Source: Rhizobium sp. Q54
GTDB lineage: Bacteria; Pseudomonadota; Alphaproteobacteria; SMXS01
Direction: 5' to 3'
DNA: 10,958 nt
Assembly (NCBI GenBank): GCA_945872035.1
Contig: CAMBYA010000047.1
Span: 1 to 10,958, forward strand
Shown: one piece after another, positions 1 to 6,373 of the stretch
Position numbering within the stretch: position 1 is the stretch's first letter
Layout: each line of letters starts with the position of its first letter
Program-made: the position numbers and the translations under genes
Notes under the pieces: model-generated
The model's database searches: none
Told to the model about the DNA's origin: nothing
What the model saw: the letters and a program-made list of their open reading frames with translations, nothing else

Positions 1-1
1 G

Positions 2-670
2 GAGCTTCTGGGCGGCGGCGCCGCAGACGCGATGTCCAAGGCATCCACCTGGGCGGACGAGATCGAGGCCAAACGGCCGGAAACGAAATCATGGCACTAC
101 GTCAACATCCCACTGGCCGAGGGCAAGTACAAGGCCGAACGGGATTGCCCCGATGGCAACTGCGCCATCAGCCGCATGGCCGCCGATATGAAGACCTTGG
201 CTGACAAGACCCAGCCGGCCGAAAAGCGCGCCGAAGCCCTGAAGTTCCTGATCAATCTGATGGGCGAAATCCACCAGCCGCTGCGCTGCGTGGACGATGG
301 CCTGGACCACGGCCGGGACGTGAAGGTGCAGTTCGGCGACAGGCGCACCAACCTGTTCGACATCTGGGAAACCGACATGGTCAAGTCCATGCAGGGCACG
401 CCGGACCAACTTGTCAGCCGCCTCAGCACCAAGATCAAGCCCGAGCACCGGAAGTTCTGGGCATCCGGCAGCCTGGTCACATGGTGCGAGGAATCCGCCG
501 GCCACGCCAAGGTCAACATCCATAGTGACCTCTACGGCGCGGCCAAGCTGTCCAACGGTGAACTGCTGCTGAGCGTGGAATACACCGACGTGAAGCACCG
601 GCTGGTGTCGGAGCTGCTCTCGAGGGCCGCTGTGCGCTTGGCGGCGGCGCTGAACTTCTCGCTGAAATAG
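2..670 (+). CDS. S1/P1-nuclease-like protein, 5'-truncated by the window edge, zinc site degenerate
   Basis: This is the C-terminal part of a protein of the S1/P1 nuclease family, which normally are secreted tri-zinc phosphodiesterases cleaving single-stranded DNA, RNA or 3'-nucleotides. The frame is open from base 2, so the gene begins outside the window; the ATG at 32 is internal. Family landmarks are WADEI (50-64), SWHYVNIP (89-112), FLINLMGEIHQPLR (245-286), TNLFDIWE (347-370) and a terminal helix ending LAAALNFSLK. The first Asp (56-58) and His (95-97) ligands are present. In the usual HLVGDIHQPLH block, however, His is Asn (254-256), Asp is Glu (266-268) and the last His is Arg (284-286). 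In the NLHxxWD block, His is Phe (356-358) and Asp is Glu (368-370). Family assignment is firm. Ordinary zinc-dependent nuclease activity is doubtful. The first tryptophan and histidine ligands lie off the edge. Confidence 0.85.
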   Translation, partial: ELLGGGAADAMSKASTWADEIEAKRPETKSWHYVNIPLAEGKYKAERDCPDGNCAISRMAADMKTLADKTQPAEKRAEALKFLINLMGEIHQPLRCVDDGLDHGRDVKVQFGDRRTNLFDIWETDMVKSMQGTPDQLVSRLSTKIKPEHRKFWASGSLVTWCEESAGHAKVNIHSDLYGAAKLSNGELLLSVEYTDVKHRLVSELLSRAAVRLAAALNFSLK

Positions 671-671
671 G

Positions 672-794
672 TCAGGCCGCGGCGTCGCGCTCTTCGTCCC
701 GGAAGCGCTGCATCAGGTAGTAGGTGCACGAGGCCGACCAGCCCACCAGCATCAGGCCGTTGCTCGGCTCGACATCAGGCAGCCCAGGCGCCAG
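672..794 (-). pseudogene. C-terminal remnant resembling a potassium/ion channel protein
   Basis: Read on the minus strand, the frame directly below the GFA stop codon encodes about 40 residues and ends at TGA (672-674). It includes NGLMLVGWSASCTYYLMQRF followed by a charged tail, RDEERDAAA. The NG(L/M)LL(I/V)GWS(A/T) pattern and final aromatic-rich helix resemble the last membrane helix and tail of bacterial two-pore-type ion channels, judged from memory of the family. There is no start codon or ribosome binding site except an internal ATG (about 750-752), and the pore helix and selectivity filter are absent. The fragment is in the same frame as the GFA gene above it, separated by that gene's TAG. 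It is best read as the leftover 3' end of a channel gene whose front was lost. A chance open stretch is the alternative. Confidence 0.4.
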
Positions 795-1199
795 CTATCC
801 CGGAAACCGTTCGAACGCCGGGACACCGTCTGGAATGCTGTGGAACGGCTGCTTGTCGATGGTGAATATGGCCATCTCCGGCCCACCGAACAATTTCGGG
901 TCGTCGAAGGTGCCGACCTTCAGGATAACGGCCGGAAAGCCCTTGGCGCGGGTGAGGATATGGGTGCCGCAATCGGGGCAGAACTCGCGGGTCACCGGCC
1001 GCTCCAGGTCGCTGCGCGCGAACTGCTTCGGCTCTCCCTTGGTGTACTTGAAGCCGTCTAGCGGCATGGCGACGATCACATTGGGGGAGCCGCCGGAGAT
1101 GTACTGGCACTCCCGGCAATGGCACTGGGCCCGCATCATGGGATCGCCCTCGGCCACATAGCGCAGCCCGCCGCAATAACATCCACCTTCGATCTTCAT
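795..1199 (-). CDS. GFA-family (CENP-V/GFA domain) zinc protein, copy 1
   Basis: This 134-residue protein has the GFA fold, named after glutathione-dependent formaldehyde-activating enzyme. The family binds structural and catalytic zinc, and some members act on glutathione adducts; most are biochemically unassigned. The cysteine signature is complete: C7-x-C9 (GGCYCG), C26-x-C28-x2-C31 (CHCREC) and C74-x2-C77 with H80 (FCPDCGTH). GGAGGG lies 5 nt before the ATG at 1199, fixing the start. It is the last gene of a three-gene leftward operon, 24 bp below a SnoaL-like gene. It is about 73% identical over its length to the GFA gene at 1574-1981, including the shared C-terminus FERFPG. The fold is certain; a formaldehyde role is not shown. 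Confidence 0.92.
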   Translation of the reverse strand: MKIEGGCYCGGLRYVAEGDPMMRAQCHCRECQYISGGSPNVIVAMPLDGFKYTKGEPKQFARSDLERPVTREFCPDCGTHILTRAKGFPAVILKVGTFDDPKLFGGPEMAIFTIDKQPFHSIPDGVPAFERFPG

Positions 1200-1223
1200 G
1201 TCGCCCTCCTGGTTTTCCGAACT

Positions 1224-1577
1224 CTAGCCTGCTCCGCCGCGGATTTCCATGGATCGGATCAGGCCGCCGATGACGCGGTAGACATGGATCACGTCGCCGC
1301 GCGACAGCAGGGAGCCATCCAGGCCGCGAATGGTCTGCCGGACATGCACGGCAGTGCGGCCATCGGCCTCGATTATGTGGCCCATGGGTGTGACCCTCGG
1401 ACTGACCGCGGCCCACTGCCGCGCCCAATAGTCGCGCACCGCCTCGCGGCCGTAGAGCATGCCGCCCTCCCAGCCGTTGGGCCACATGACGTCCTGAGCG
1501 AGACACTCGAGCACCGCCTCGATGTTGCGCGCGTTGAAGGCGTCATAAAGCGCGTCGAAGTCCACCTGCCCGCTCAT
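1224..1577 (-). CDS. SnoaL-like (NTF2-fold) protein between two GFA genes
   Basis: This 117-residue protein has the NTF2/SnoaL alpha+beta barrel pattern. An N-terminal helix (FDALYDAFNARNIEAVLECL) is followed by the WPNGWEGGMLYGREAVRDYW turn typical of SnoaL_2-type polyketide-cyclase/isomerase-like proteins, then strands ending VIHVYRVIGGLIRSMEIRG. Such folds serve as isomerases, dehydratases, cyclases or ligand carriers, and the reaction here cannot be predicted. Its ATG (1575-1577) overlaps the TGA of the upstream GFA gene (1574-1576) as ATGA. There is only a poor Shine-Dalgarno sequence, so translation is probably coupled. The second GFA gene follows after 24 bp. Being enclosed by two GFA paralogs suggests the three act on one pathway. 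Confidence 0.85.
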   Translation of the reverse strand: MSGQVDFDALYDAFNARNIEAVLECLAQDVMWPNGWEGGMLYGREAVRDYWARQWAAVSPRVTPMGHIIEADGRTAVHVRQTIRGLDGSLLSRGDVIHVYRVIGGLIRSMEIRGGAG

Positions 1578-1981
1578 CCGGGGAAGCGCTCAAATCTCGG
1601 TATGCCGTCGGGGATGTGGTGGAAGTCCTGACCGTCCCCGGTCCAGATGGCGACCTGAGGCCCGCCGAACAGTGCGGGATCGTCGAAGGTTCCGACCTTC
1701 AGCACCACGGCGCCGGGCCGGCGCGGCGTGCGGGTGAGGATGTGGGTGCCGCACACAGCGCAGAACTCGCGCACCACCGGAGCCTCGAGGTCGCTGCGCC
1801 TGAAAAGGCGAGGCTCTCCGCTGGTGTAGGTGAACCCGTCGGCTGGCATCACCATGATCACATTGGGTGAGCCGCCAGAGATGTACTGGCACTCCCGGCA
1901 ATGGCACTGAATGCGCGCCACCGGCTCGCCGTCGGCGACATAGCGCAACGCGCCGCAATAGCATCCACCTTCGATATGCAT
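1574..1981 (-). CDS. GFA-family (CENP-V/GFA domain) zinc protein, copy 2
   Basis: This is the first gene of the leftward operon, a 135-residue GFA-fold zinc protein. The ligands match copy 1 at the same positions: C7/C9, C26/C28/C31, C74/C77 and H80. Two adjacent ATGs exist (1984 and 1981). The second is preferred because GGAGG then sits 5 nt upstream, exactly as in copy 1, and MHIEGGCYCG aligns with MKIEGGCYCG. Relative to copy 1 it has one extra residue in the loop after THILTR (PRRPG against KGFP). The TGA overlaps the next start by 4 bp. It is transcribed divergently from the dehydrogenase operon, with 113 bp between start codons. Activity on a glutathione adduct is possible from the family but not shown. 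Confidence 0.92.
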   Translation of the reverse strand: MHIEGGCYCGALRYVADGEPVARIQCHCRECQYISGGSPNVIMVMPADGFTYTSGEPRLFRRSDLEAPVVREFCAVCGTHILTRTPRRPGAVVLKVGTFDDPALFGGPQVAIWTGDGQDFHHIPDGIPRFERFPG

Positions 1982-2094
1982 CATGCCCTCCGCTTCGCCG
2001 CTTGAGTCTAACGCCCGGCGGCGCAGAAAGCAGCCTTGCTTATTCCCCTCCTGCGCGACAGGCTACCGCTTCACGAAACTGGGGAGTACGTGGA
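1982..2094. promoter_or_regulatory. Shared intergenic region between the divergent GFA and SDR operons
   Basis: This 113-bp stretch must hold the promoters for both operons unless longer leaders exist. The rightward gene has a clear ribosome binding site, GGGGAG (2081-2086), 8 nt before its ATG. The leftward gene has GGAGGG at about 1986-1991 on the minus strand. A weak rightward -35-like TTGCTT lies at 2036-2041, but no convincing -10 follows. I see no strong palindrome marking an operator and no linked regulator gene. Confidence 0.4.
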
Positions 2095-2880
2095 ATGGGA
2101 CAGCTTGAGGGCAAGGTGGCGATCGTCACTGGCGCGGGCCGCGGCATCGGCAAGGCCACCGCGATCGCCTATGCGCAGGAGGGCGCCAAGGTCGTCGTCG
2201 CGTCGCGGACGCAGGCGACGCTGGACGGCGTGGTGAAGCAGATCACGGATGCGGGCGGCACAGCCATCGGCATCGCCTGCGACGTAGGGCACAAGGACCA
2301 GATCTTCGCCATGGTCGACAAGGCGGTGAAGGCGTTCGGCCCGATCGATATCCTGGTCAACAATGCGCAGGGCTTCGGCACCGAGGCCAACCCGCAGAAG
2401 TCGACCGTGTTCGTGTCGGTGCAGGATACCGACGACGTGGAGCTGGAATACACCTTCCGCACCGGCGCACTGGCGAGCCTTTGGGCCATGCAGGCGGTCT
2501 ACCCGTACATGAAGGGCCGCGGCGGCAAGATCATCAACTTCGCCTCGGCCGCGGGCATGACCGGCGATCCGGGCAACACCTCCTACAACATCGCCAAGGA
2601 AGCGATCCGCGTCATCACCCGCACGGCGGCGCGCGAATGGGGGCCGGACGGCATCCAGGTCAACACGGTGAACCCGTTCCTGCGCACCGACGCGTGGGAG
2701 AACTGGGAAAAGGCCCGCCCCGAGGATGTGAAGAAATACGCGGAATCGGTGCCGCTGAAGCGGCTGGGCGATCCCGTGAAGGACGGCGGGCCGCTGATGG
2801 TGTTCATCGCCAGCGACGCCAATTCCTACATGACCGGCCACGACTTCAACCTGGACGGCGGCTGGGAGATTCATGCATGA
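2095..2880 (+). CDS. Short-chain dehydrogenase/reductase (SDR), classical type
   Basis: This 261-residue NAD(P)-dependent oxidoreductase is full length for a classical SDR. It shows the Rossmann glycine motif TGAGRGIG (12-19), acidic CDV (62-64), NNAQ (89-92; usually NNAG), and the catalytic triad Ser151 (NFAS), Tyr164 and Lys168 (YNIAK). The C-terminus, YMTGHDFNLDGGW, is typical. The post-catalytic loop reads NPFLRTD instead of the common PGxxxT. The start at 2095 is chosen because MGQLEGKVAIVTG is the normal beginning and GGGGAG lies 8 nt upstream; the longer frame from 1867 is not real. It is the first gene of a rightward operon, and its TGA overlaps the next ATG by 4 bp. Substrate is unknown; a hydroxyl or keto group on a steroid-like or cyclic compound is a guess from the SnoaL partners. 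Confidence 0.95.
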   Translation: MGQLEGKVAIVTGAGRGIGKATAIAYAQEGAKVVVASRTQATLDGVVKQITDAGGTAIGIACDVGHKDQIFAMVDKAVKAFGPIDILVNNAQGFGTEANPQKSTVFVSVQDTDDVELEYTFRTGALASLWAMQAVYPYMKGRGGKIINFASAAGMTGDPGNTSYNIAKEAIRVITRTAAREWGPDGIQVNTVNPFLRTDAWENWEKARPEDVKKYAESVPLKRLGDPVKDGGPLMVFIASDANSYMTGHDFNLDGGWEIHA

Positions 2881-3386
2881 GCACAGAGCGGATCATTCTC
2901 GAACTGGCGGAAAAGCAGGCGATCTACGAGCTGATGGCGCACTATGCCGACCGCATCGACGCCAACGACCCGGCGGGCGCCGCGGCCTGCTTCGCCGAGG
3001 ACGGCCTGGGCGTCTACTGGCAGGACTGCATCGGCCCCAAGGCCATCGAGGAGCGGCTGATCGGCATCCTCGACCGGTTCCACGCCACGTCCCACCACCT
3101 CAGCAACGTGCAGATCCGGCTGAATGGCGACACCGCGACGGCGCAGGCCTATGTCTACGCCTTCCACCGGTTGAAGGCCGATATGGAAAACCCCATGCAC
3201 TATTGGGGTCGCTGGGTGGACGAACTGGCCAAGGTCGACGGTCAGTGGAAGTTCAAGCGCCGCGAGGTGGTCGGTATCGGCAGCATCAACCGGGGCGCGG
3301 ACGACCTGGATCACCCGGGCCATCCAGGCCGGCTGTCGCGCGAGGGGTCGGCGCCGGCCGATTTCCTGGCGAAGGCGGATGCCTGA
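2877..3386 (+). CDS. SnoaL-like (NTF2-fold) protein, tandem copy A
   Basis: This 169-residue protein has the NTF2/SnoaL fold seen in steroid isomerases, scytalone-dehydratase-like enzymes and aromatic-dioxygenase small subunits. Landmarks are the helix LMAHYADRIDANDPAGAAAC (19-38), the HATSHHLSNVQI strand with paired His73-His74, YVYAFHR (92-98) and WGRWVDEL. The ATG at 2877 overlaps the SDR stop (ATGA), with GGGAG at 2864-2868 inside the SDR gene. It overlaps the following paralog by 8 bp. The two copies are about three-quarters identical. This one carries an additional tail after HPGHPGRL (SREGSAPADFLAKADA). Catalytic or carrier role for an SDR product is inferred from the operon only. Confidence 0.88.
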   Translation: MSTERIILELAEKQAIYELMAHYADRIDANDPAGAAACFAEDGLGVYWQDCIGPKAIEERLIGILDRFHATSHHLSNVQIRLNGDTATAQAYVYAFHRLKADMENPMHYWGRWVDELAKVDGQWKFKRREVVGIGSINRGADDLDHPGHPGRLSREGSAPADFLAKADA

Positions 3387-3855
3387 CATCGAGCGGATCG
3401 CCCGAGAGCTCGCCGACAAGACGGCGATAACCGCGCTGATGGCCCACTATGCCGACCGGATCGACGCCAACGATCCGGTGGGCGCCGCAGCCTGCTTCAC
3501 CGAGGACGGCGTCGGCGTCTACTGGCAGGACTGCGTTGGCCCGGCCGCCATCGCGGAGCGCCTGACCGGCATCCTCGCCCACTTCCACGCCACGTCGCAC
3601 CATCTCAGCAACGTCCAGATACGTCTCGACGGCGACACCGCGACGGCGCAGTCCTACGTCTACGCCTTTCACCGGGTGAAAGCGGCCATGGACAGGCCCA
3701 TGCATGTCTGGGGCCGCTGGGTGGATGCCCTGAAGAAGGTCGACGGCCATTGGAAGTTCGCCCACCGCGAGGTGGTGAGCGTCGGCAGCATTGGCAGTGT
3801 GCGCGTGCCGAATGATCTGGACCATCCCGGCCATCCGGGGCGGCTGGTGCGGTAG
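3379..3855 (+). CDS. SnoaL-like (NTF2-fold) protein, tandem copy B
   Basis: This 158-residue tandem paralog of the preceding gene shares long identical blocks with it: MAHYADRIDANDP, HATSHHLSNVQIRL, GDTATAQ and DLDHPGHPGRL. The histidine pair and aromatic residues of the barrel pocket are conserved, so both copies look functional. The ATG at 3379 lies within the last codons of copy A (8-bp overlap) with a weak AAGG upstream, implying coupled translation. The protein ends RLVR, lacking the tail of copy A. Divergence is concentrated in the N-terminal helix and the ADMENPMHYW / AAMDRPMHVW region. This could tune substrate, or the pair could assemble as a heteromer. Confidence 0.88.
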   Translation: MPDIERIARELADKTAITALMAHYADRIDANDPVGAAACFTEDGVGVYWQDCVGPAAIAERLTGILAHFHATSHHLSNVQIRLDGDTATAQSYVYAFHRVKAAMDRPMHVWGRWVDALKKVDGHWKFAHREVVSVGSIGSVRVPNDLDHPGHPGRLVR

Positions 3856-4096
3856 ATGTTTTTTTCCGTCAACGACGCTGCTAGCGCCATGATCGGTGCC
3901 GCCGCGCCGGATGACCTTGGGGGCGGACCGGCTGGAGCGCTTCGCGGCGCTCGTGAAATCACGGTAGGCAGAGCGAGATTACGCTGTCTGATCGCCACCA
4001 GTAAAAACCAGCACGCATGACGCTTCCATCCAGCGCCGTCCGATGGTTACATAGGGCCGCGCAGGGGAGAGCGCGATTCAGCCCGAGGGAGAGACC
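3856..4096. other. Intergenic region before the PPOX gene
   Basis: This 241-bp gap shows no supported gene. It starts with a run of seven T (3859-3865), but the nearest hairpin (CCCGG-CCAT-CCGGG, 3826-3839) is too far upstream for a standard intrinsic terminator. A 54-codon frame starts at 3856 right after the stop of copy B, without its own ribosome binding site or recognisable sequence. A short frame near 3909-3965 ends LGADRLERFAALVKSR and looks like a protein tail, but cannot be assigned. TACATA at 4048-4053 is a possible weak -10 for the next gene. Confidence 0.4.
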
Positions 4097-4681
4097 ATGT
4101 CCGCGCCGAATGACCACGAAGTCGTTTCCATCTATCCGTACACGCCCGAGCAGCTCGACCGGCTGATGACCGATGCGCGCGAATGCGTGCTGATGTGGGC
4201 CACCAAGGACAACTGGCCGGTCGGCGTCTATCACTCGTTCGTCTGGCGCAACGGCCGCATCTGGATCACCTTCGCCGCCCACCGCCACCGTGCCAACGCC
4301 ATCAAGCGCAATCCGAAGGTCGCGGTCGCGGTCAGCGGCGTCGCCGGCGTGGAGCCGGACTGCCCGATGGGCTCGGCCACCGCCAAGGGCATCGGAATTT
4401 TCCATGACGACGACGAGACCAAGGCCTGGTTCTACCGGGCGCTGGCCGACAAGTCGCACCGCGGCGACAAGGCCAAGGCCGACCGCTTTGTCGAGACGCT
4501 GAATTCGCCCATGCGCACCATCCTGGAAGTGATCCCGACCCAGTGGATCACCTTCGACAGCGGCAAGTCGGCCCGGCACATGTCCGGGCAGCTCAACGAC
4601 ACTGAACTGGGACCTCGGCTGACGTCGGACGCCGAGCGGCTTGCCAAGTTCCGCACGGAACGCGGGCTCGGCGAACGCTGA
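4097..4681 (+). CDS. Pyridoxamine 5'-phosphate oxidase-family (FMN split-barrel) protein
   Basis: This 194-residue protein has the flavin/F420 split-barrel pattern. A first strand (ECVLMWATKDNWPVGVYHSF, 29-48) leads to NGRIWITFAAHRHRANAIKRNPKVAVAVSG (52-81), the usual cofactor-phosphate strand pair followed by the x3-N-P-K-V turn. A helical segment with a charged insert (HDDDETKAWFYRALADKS) and VIPTQWITFDSGK (145-157) follow. The family includes FMN- and F420-binding reductases, oxidases and heme-degrading relatives; the long divergent C-terminus argues against true PdxH. GAGGGA (4085-4090) lies 6 nt before the ATG. It follows the SDR-SnoaL operon on the same strand after 241 bp, so it may have its own promoter. 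It converges on the carboxypeptidase gene across a hairpin. Redox partner and substrate are unknown. Confidence 0.82.
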   Translation: MSAPNDHEVVSIYPYTPEQLDRLMTDARECVLMWATKDNWPVGVYHSFVWRNGRIWITFAAHRHRANAIKRNPKVAVAVSGVAGVEPDCPMGSATAKGIGIFHDDDETKAWFYRALADKSHRGDKAKADRFVETLNSPMRTILEVIPTQWITFDSGKSARHMSGQLNDTELGPRLTSDAERLAKFRTERGLGER

Positions 4682-4746
4682 GGATAAAGTCGCCGCGTGG
4701 GAGCGGCTGACTACCCGAAATCTGCACCATGAGGCTGTGACTGGTA

Positions 4747-4776
4747 CCCTGCAGCGGCCATCCGGCCGCTGCAGGG
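4747..4776. terminator. Perfect 13-bp hairpin between convergent genes
   Basis: The arms CCCTGCAGCGGCC (4747-4759) and GGCCGCTGCAGGG (4764-4776) pair perfectly around the loop ATCC. The hairpin stands 65 bp after the PPOX stop and 51 bp beyond the carboxypeptidase stop, which points toward it from the other strand. It has no T-run on either side, so it is not a textbook intrinsic terminator. Its position fits a bidirectional stop or RNA 3'-end stabiliser. Confidence 0.55.
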
Positions 4777-4827
4777 CCAAAGCACGACGAACGGCGTTCG
4801 GGCGTCCAAGCCGGCGTGGGCCGTGGT

Positions 4828-6360
4828 CTATTGCAGGCTGGCGGTGGCGGTGCCCGGCGCGACGATGATGCAGCTCACCTTGCCCCGCTTCAGAACGGTG
4901 CAGGCGTCCTGCGCCTCATTGCGGCTGTTGAAGCCGACCAGACGCGAGCGGTAAAGCGTCTTCTTGCCGCCCGCCGCGCTCACCGTTGCAGTGACGTGAT
5001 CAAGCGTGTCCGACAGCTTGCCGGCGACCTTCTGGGCGAAATCCCGGGCAGCATCGCGCTTGGCGAACGCGCCGACCTGCACGGCCCAGCCGGACGGCGA
5101 TACAATCGCATCGGCGTCGCTTTCGCCGGTTTCCAGCGCGGCGGAGGTGACGGTCCTGGCCGATGGCTCAACGATGCTCCGCGCCGAGACCTCGACCGGC
5201 CCGGCCGAGAATTCATCATCCGGCTGGCGCGGCAACGGCACGGTGGCCGCGAGCGAGGCCGGCATGACCACGGCAGGTTCCTGCGAGGCCAACTGGCTAT
5301 TGAGCGTCTGCATAGTGACCGTGCTGGCCTTGGGCGCCGCCTCCTCGGGGAAGCCAGCAACCTTGACCCGCATCACCGTGGGCTCGGGCGCCGCGACCGC
5401 GACGGTGGTCGGGCTGTCCGGCTCGTCTTCCTTGACGTACTCGACGCCCGGCAGGTCGTTGCCCTTGGCGCGGGCGAAGCTGGCATCCATGATCTCGCCC
5501 ATGTAGCGGTCCCGCGCGCTGGCGGTCGATCCACCGAATACCACGCCGACCAGGCGGGTGCCGTCGCGCTGGGCTGCGGCCAGCAGGTTGAAGCCCGACA
5601 AACCGATGAAGCCGGTCTTGATGCCGTCCGCGCCCTTGTAGTTGAGGGCGAAGCGGTTGTGGCTGGTATGGGTCACACCCTTGTAGGTGAAGCTGCGCGT
5701 GCCGAAATAGGCGTAGTACTTCGGAAAATCCCGGTGGATCGCGACACCGAGCAGCGCCTGGTCGCGCGGCGTCGACATCTGCGCCTTGTTGGGCAGGCCC
5801 GAGGCGTTGCGGTAGATAGTGTTCTTCATGCCCAGTTCGCGGGCCTTGGCCGTCATCAGGTAGCCGAAATCGTCCTCGGTGCCGCCGAGGCCTTCGGCCA
5901 GCACGGTGGCGGCGTCATTGGCGGAGCGGGTGACGAGTCCGAGGACCGCGTCCTCGACCGAGATGGTCGAACCGGCGGTCAGCCCCAGCTTGCTGGGCGC
6001 GCGGCCGGCCGCAAAGCGCGACACGGGCAGCTTGGTGTCCAGGGTCAGCGTCCCGTTTTCCAGGGCCTCGAACGTCAGGTAAAGGGTCATGACCTTGGTC
6101 ATGGACGCGGGATAAAGCTTCTTGTCGGCGTTCCGCGAATAGAGCACCTCGCCCGTCTTCTCGTTGATGACGATGGCGCCGGTGCCGATCTTGTAGGTGG
6201 AGGCCTTCTTGGCCTTGGCCTTTACCGTCTTGCTCTTGTGGGTCTTGGCTTCGACCGGGGGCGCGGCAGCGATGCCGACCGTCAGCAGAGCGGCCAGCGC
6301 AAGTACGTTTACCTTGATGAGCTTTTGCGCAAAACGCCGCCCGAATGCCTGAAAAAGCAC
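4828..6360 (-). CDS. D-alanyl-D-alanine carboxypeptidase (peptidase S11) with C-terminal SPOR domain
   Basis: This 510-residue penicillin-binding-protein-type enzyme trims the terminal D-Ala from peptidoglycan pentapeptides in the periplasm. The catalytic motifs are Ser86-x-x-Lys89 (SMTK), Ser146-Ala-Asn148 (SAN) and Lys248-Thr-Gly (KTG). An N-terminal signal peptide has a basic stretch (RRFAQKLIK), a hydrophobic core (VNVLALAALLTVGIAAA) and likely cleavage after PVEA, followed by a lysine-rich linker. After the catalytic domain, a Pro/Ala/Ser-rich linker (about 305-420) leads to a SPOR domain (about 423-499, beginning GWAVQVGAFAKRDAARDFAQ). SPOR domains bind glycan strands stripped of stem peptides at division septa. 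The GTG start at 6360 is chosen because AGGGAGGT lies just upstream and the signal peptide then begins normally. A TTG at 6408 would add 16 unlikely residues. Confidence 0.95.
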   Translation of the reverse strand: MLFQAFGRRFAQKLIKVNVLALAALLTVGIAAAPPVEAKTHKSKTVKAKAKKASTYKIGTGAIVINEKTGEVLYSRNADKKLYPASMTKVMTLYLTFEALENGTLTLDTKLPVSRFAAGRAPSKLGLTAGSTISVEDAVLGLVTRSANDAATVLAEGLGGTEDDFGYLMTAKARELGMKNTIYRNASGLPNKAQMSTPRDQALLGVAIHRDFPKYYAYFGTRSFTYKGVTHTSHNRFALNYKGADGIKTGFIGLSGFNLLAAAQRDGTRLVGVVFGGSTASARDRYMGEIMDASFARAKGNDLPGVEYVKEDEPDSPTTVAVAAPEPTVMRVKVAGFPEEAAPKASTVTMQTLNSQLASQEPAVVMPASLAATVPLPRQPDDEFSAGPVEVSARSIVEPSARTVTSAALETGESDADAIVSPSGWAVQVGAFAKRDAARDFAQKVAGKLSDTLDHVTATVSAAGGKKTLYRSRLVGFNSRNEAQDACTVLKRGKVSCIIVAPGTATASLQ

Positions 6361-6365
6361 CCAAA

Positions 6366-6373
6366 ACCTCCCT
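6366..6373 (-). promoter_or_regulatory. Ribosome binding site deciding the carboxypeptidase GTG start
   Basis: The minus strand reads AGGGAGGT here, with GGAGG six bases before the GTG at 6360-6358. No comparable site precedes the upstream TTG at 6408. The AT-rich stretch further up (6408-6480) is where a promoter would be expected, but I find no clear -35/-10 pair. Confidence 0.75.

Noticed and set aside
775..1506. A 243-codon minus-strand open frame across GFA copy 1 and the SnoaL gene
   Set aside because: It is an out-of-frame reading through two well-supported genes on the same strand, with Arg/Pro-rich nonsense composition.
1867..2094. N-terminal extension of the SDR frame
   Set aside because: It runs antisense into GFA copy 2, encodes Arg/Pro/Ser-rich sequence, and the good ribosome binding site and typical SDR beginning place the start at 2095.
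2071..2874. A 267-codon minus-strand open frame
   Set aside because: It is antisense to the SDR gene, His/Val/Arg-rich and without a ribosome binding site or family pattern.
3826..3865. Possible intrinsic terminator formed by CCCGG-CCAT-CCGGG and seven T
   Set aside because: Nineteen bases separate the stem from the T-run, so it lacks the required stem-to-U-tract geometry.
3856..4020. A 54-codon frame directly after SnoaL copy B
   Set aside because: It has no ribosome binding site of its own and no recognisable motif; its composition looks like chance readthrough of intergenic DNA.
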